Source: an uncultured SAR116 cluster alpha proteobacterium (GTDB lineage Bacteria; Pseudomonadota; Alphaproteobacteria; Puniceispirillales; Puniceispirillaceae). Taken from it: 7,895 nt of DNA. The position numbers and the translations under genes are program-made. The notes under the pieces are model-generated. The model ran no database searches. It saw only the letters and a program-made list of their open reading frames with translations, and had not been told where the DNA came from. Numbering within the stretch: the stretch's first letter is position 1; each line of letters begins with the position of its first letter. The stretch is taken from contig CABYOG010000042.1 in assembly GCA_902520575.1 (NCBI GenBank), positions 1 through 7,895 of the forward strand. The letters are read 5' to 3'. Shown in pieces: positions 7,304 to 7,895 of this stretch.

Positions 7304-7335
7304 CAAAAAGATGGACAGGTTGAATAGCCTGTCCA
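7304..7335 (-). terminator. Rho-independent terminator after the CbiM-like gene
   Basis: TGGACAGG (7312-7319) and CCTGTCCA (7328-7335) form a perfect 8-bp stem, extendable by a G-T and a T-A pair to a GAAT or ATTC tetraloop. On the minus strand the stem is followed by TCTTTTTG (T run at 7309-7305). This places it as the terminator of the minus-strand permease gene. On the plus strand it has no downstream T run, but it could still slow fba transcripts. Confidence 0.82.
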
Positions 7336-7347
7336 GTCTCATGGTTA

Positions 7348-7362
7348 ACAATTCCGAATTGT
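7348..7362. repeat. 15-bp perfect palindrome ACAATTC-c-GAATTGT
   Basis: Two 7-bp arms surround a single central C, about 20 bp past the stop of the minus-strand permease and just before its terminator. GGT and ACC outside the arms can pair too. The 1-nt spacer suits a DNA-binding dimer better than an RNA hairpin. A role is not shown. Confidence 0.5.
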
Positions 7363-7381
7363 CACCTCCGGTGTGGAACCG

Positions 7382-7895
7382 TTAGGCCGACTTGGTCAGC
7401 CGCGGTATGAACAATTTGCTGCTGGCCATTTCACCCTTAATTTTGGCGATCGTCAAAACCGCAACATCAACCACGGGTTCGACTAGGATGACAGAGAGAT
7501 AAGCAACACCAAAATTACTTACCGCACTAATATTGTCTACCCCAAAACCCTGACCATAAAAGGCCCACAGCGCTACCCAGGCCACAATGCCAGCTTGATA
7601 TGTTGCTGACAGTTTAAGCACCTGTTTGTAGGTTAAATCTACATAGGCCGTATTTGGAGTTATAATTCGTCCTGCAATCCATGAAATCGCAAATAGGGGA
7701 AATAATAGGGTGGTTGTGTTCATGAAATATTGCGGCATGTCGGCTGGCGAAAGAAACAGGCTCTGAATGGCCAGACCAACAGCCAGTCCAATGGCTGCAG
7801 GAGCTGCTCCGAATAACAGGAACAAGGTTGAGCCAAAGATAAAATGGACCTCTGATACGCCGACAGGAAATTTTGGAAGGATCTCAAAGAAGAAT
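7382..7895 (-). CDS. CbiM-like energy-coupling-factor ABC transporter permease, C-terminal part
   Basis: This is a partial gene on the minus strand; the start lies beyond the right end of the window. About 170 residues to the TAA at 7384-7382 are visible, so roughly 40-60 N-terminal residues are missing. The reading frame is open to the window edge, so the TTG at 7825 is not the start. The segment PVGVSEVHFIFGSTLFLLFG, followed by AAPAAIGLAVGLAIQ and MPQYFMNTTTLLFPLFAI, is typical of CbiM-family substrate-binding membrane components, which import cobalt or nickel with CbiN/CbiQ/CbiO partners. Several hydrophobic spans are visible. The metal-binding N-terminus is outside the window, so the substrate is unproven. 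A terminator lies directly downstream, so this is the last gene of its transcript. It is convergent with fba. Confidence 0.82.
   Translation of the reverse strand, partial: FFFEILPKFPVGVSEVHFIFGSTLFLLFGAAPAAIGLAVGLAIQSLFLSPADMPQYFMNTTTLLFPLFAISWIAGRIITPNTAYVDLTYKQVLKLSATYQAGIVAWVALWAFYGQGFGVDNISAVSNFGVAYLSVILVEPVVDVAVLTIAKIKGEMASSKLFIPRLTKSA

Noticed and set aside
1..7895. tRNA or rRNA genes, CRISPR arrays, transposases, phage or toxin-antitoxin genes
   Set aside because: None was seen by eye on either strand; all longer open frames are accounted for by the genes listed or their shadows.

Overview
The window looks like chromosomal DNA from an alphaproteobacterium with moderate GC content, probably a free-living and possibly marine one. 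The evidence is an ECF sigma factor/ChrR pair of the Rhodobacter RpoE type, an IalB-family protein, a TesA/arylesterase followed by a DUF3429 membrane protein, and a Calvin-type class II aldolase beside a class I fructose-bisphosphatase. The SAR116-like groups are a plausible home, but this is inferred from protein character alone. I see no insertion sequence, phage gene, CRISPR array, rRNA or tRNA.

Layout from left to right. (1) Positions 1-864, plus strand: the 3' part of an arylesterase/lysophospholipase-like SGNH hydrolase, then a small DUF3429 integral membrane protein 3 bp downstream. (2) Positions 878-2202, minus strand and convergent with the previous pair: an ECF sigma factor (rpoE) followed by its ChrR-type anti-sigma factor, joined by an ATGA stop/start overlap. 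(3) Positions 2419-2940, plus strand and divergent from rpoE: a secreted IalB-family protein. (4) Positions 3036-4139: rlmN, the radical-SAM 23S rRNA/tRNA adenine-C2 methyltransferase. (5) Positions 4276-4995: a Bax inhibitor-1/YccA family membrane protein, closed by a clear intrinsic terminator. (6) Positions 5111-7254: class I fructose-1,6-bisphosphatase and class II fructose-bisphosphate aldolase, which catalyse consecutive steps. (7) Positions 7382-7895, minus strand, cut by the window end: a CbiM-like permease of an energy-coupling-factor transporter, followed by its own intrinsic terminator.

Two functional units stand out. The sigma/anti-sigma pair should form a stress switch; in Rhodobacter the equivalent pair answers singlet oxygen. 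The fbp-fba pair converts triose phosphates to fructose-1,6-bisphosphate and then fructose-6-phosphate, in gluconeogenesis or a Calvin-type cycle. The other genes are housekeeping or poorly characterised envelope genes.

The most unusual thing in the sequence is in the ChrR homologue. Its C-terminal cupin keeps the expected metal ligands, but three of the four zinc ligands of its N-terminal sigma-binding domain appear to be replaced. Most of the rest is ordinary, and I do not see a convincing wholly new system.
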